In this document: positions 5,284-5,911 of the stretch, piece by piece | Layout of the letters: each line of letters begins with the position of its first letter | Position numbering within the stretch: position 1 is the first letter of the stretch | Source: Streptomyces lilacinus | GTDB taxonomy: Bacteria; Actinomycetota; Actinomycetes; Streptomycetales; Streptomycetaceae | Assembly: GCA_000715685.1 (NCBI GenBank) | Contig: KL569507.1 | Location: 1,776 to 7,686, forward strand | Direction of reading: 5' to 3' | Length of the DNA stretch: 5,911 nucleotides | Position numbers and translations under genes: made by a program | Notes under the pieces: generated by a model | The model's database searches: none | What the model was told of the DNA's origin: nothing | The model's input: only the letters and a program-made list of their open reading frames with translations

Positions 5284-5313
5284 GGGTGGAATGTACGGGG
5301 GAATGTACCACCC
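5284..5313. promoter_or_regulatory. Direct/inverted repeat 94 bp upstream of the acyltransferase start, possible operator or promoter
   Basis: GGAATGTAC occurs at 5288-5296 and again at 5300-5308, a 12-bp period. The pair is framed by GGGTGG (5284-5289) and CCACCC (5308-5313), which are complementary. On the minus strand each copy gives TACATT, which fits a TAnnnT -10 element, but no good TTGACN-like -35 lies 16-19 bp upstream of either. It is the most AT-containing spot in the spacer, so it could hold the acyltransferase promoter and a regulator site. Low certainty. Confidence 0.3.
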
Positions 5314-5344
5314 GTGACGTCTTTGCCTGCGTTTGGTGATCAGG

Positions 5345-5373
5345 GCGGGGGAGCCAAGGACTCAGCTCCCCGC
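5345..5373 (-). terminator. Terminator-like hairpin at the end of the DUF5994 gene
   Basis: GGGGAGC (5348-5354) and GCTCCCC (5365-5371) form a perfect 7-bp stem with a 10-nt loop. Two further GC pairs (5345-5346 with 5372-5373) are possible across a bulged G. The stop codon of the DUF5994 gene (5362-5364) is in the loop. There is no T-tract, which is common for Streptomyces hairpin terminators, so termination is plausible but unproven. Confidence 0.5.
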
Positions 5374-5859
5374 GGCGTCCGGCTGGTCCGGGTCGGCGCC
5401 GGTGTCGACGAGGATCTGCTTGGCCTCGCTCACGTTGCCGGCCTCCACGGCCCTGGCCATGGCGGCGCGGGCCGCGTCGGGGTCCGTGTGCGGTGGGATC
5501 ACCAGCAGGGAGAAGTGGTCCTGGGTGCCTCGGGTGACGAGCACGGTGTCGTCGCCCACCGGAAACGCGTCGATGCGCACGACGCGGTCGTCGATCACCA
5601 ACCGCGTCGGCAGCGCCTCCCAGGCGCTCGCGTCCAGCCCCACGCGCGTGATCGGGCCGAGGTGCTCGGTCAACGCCATGATCAGACTCGGCAGCTCGGC
5701 GCCGATGTCGCGGGAGCGCGGCCACCAGGCGCCGTCGAGGATTCCCTCCCGGAGACGCGTGGTCTCCAGCCTGAGAAGGGCCGTGCCGGGCCGCGCGGAC
5801 AGGTGGGTCGCGTCGGGCAGGAGCTTGGGGGTGGGGTGGGGAAGATCGGAGCGGGTCAT
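5362..5859 (-). CDS. DUF5994 family protein, function unknown
   Basis: 165 residues from an ATG with AGG eight bases upstream. It is cytoplasmic, with no signal peptide or membrane helix. LDGAWWPRSRDIGAELPSLI (41-60) is the family hallmark, followed by GPITRVGLDASAWEALPTRL (68-87), DRVVRIDAFP (91-100) and LLVIPPHTDPDAARAAMARA (118-137). I recognise this arrangement as DUF5994, widespread in streptomycetes with no known reaction. The last 30 residues, with EAGNVSEAKQILVDTGADPD, superficially resemble one ankyrin-type unit, but a single unit would not fold as an ankyrin domain. The gene ends in a terminator-like hairpin and is followed by a 171-bp spacer, so it is probably a separate transcription unit from the acyltransferase. 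The 52 bp upstream of it to the window edge show no clear promoter. Confidence 0.87.
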   Translation of the reverse strand: MTRSDLPHPTPKLLPDATHLSARPGTALLRLETTRLREGILDGAWWPRSRDIGAELPSLIMALTEHLGPITRVGLDASAWEALPTRLVIDDRVVRIDAFPVGDDTVLVTRGTQDHFSLLVIPPHTDPDAARAAMARAVEAGNVSEAKQILVDTGADPDQPDAAGS

Positions 5860-5911
5860 GAGGGGCGCCTGTCTGCGGGATCTACGGCGCTCGACGATCT
5901 CCCGTCCGCCA

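Noticed and set aside
5362..5460. Ankyrin repeat at the C-terminus of the DUF5994 protein
   Set aside because: Only one degenerate unit-like segment is visible; ankyrin domains need several stacked units, and this is probably just the family's usual tail.

Overview
This is a high-GC actinobacterial segment, almost certainly Streptomyces. Third codon positions are almost all G or C, GTG starts are frequent, and the recognisable families (DUF5994, DUF6891, a cupin_5/rhomboid-like pair, a secreted sphingomyelinase C) are typical of that genus. Every gene I can support is on the minus strand, so transcription runs from high to low coordinates. The long plus-strand reading frames are Arg/Pro/Gly-rich antisense shadows.

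In order of transcription: a DUF5994 protein (5859-5362) ends in a hairpin that could terminate transcription. A 171-bp spacer with a small direct/inverted repeat leads to an integral-membrane acyltransferase-3 family protein (5190-4060). A 140-bp spacer then carries nested inverted repeats, the outermost of which pairs with the ribosome binding site of the next gene, a secreted sphingomyelinase C (3919-2924). A DUF6891 protein (2874-2248) follows 49 bp later, with short tandem repeats across its stop codon.

The stretch from 2247 down to 1922 looks empty at first sight but contains a convincing 42-codon small ORF (2142-2014). It has a hairpin over its start codon and tandem TGT-TGT Cys codons, and it lies 92 bp upstream of an orphan OmpR-type winged-helix regulator (1921-1340). 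At the 3' end of the regulator gene, directly upstream of the next gene, is an array of 11-15-bp units of the form TCAATAACCGGC. Then come a cupin_5 (DUF985) protein (1267-830) and a rhomboid-like membrane protein (833-195) joined by a 4-base GTGA overlap. The window ends inside a tyrosine-phosphatase-like gene (145-1).

No tRNA, rRNA, CRISPR array, insertion sequence or integrase was found. The genes do not form one obvious pathway; this looks like ordinary Streptomyces chromosome. The points most worth following are regulatory: the small ORF ahead of the regulator, the folded leader of the sphingomyelinase gene, and the repeat array upstream of the cupin/rhomboid pair.
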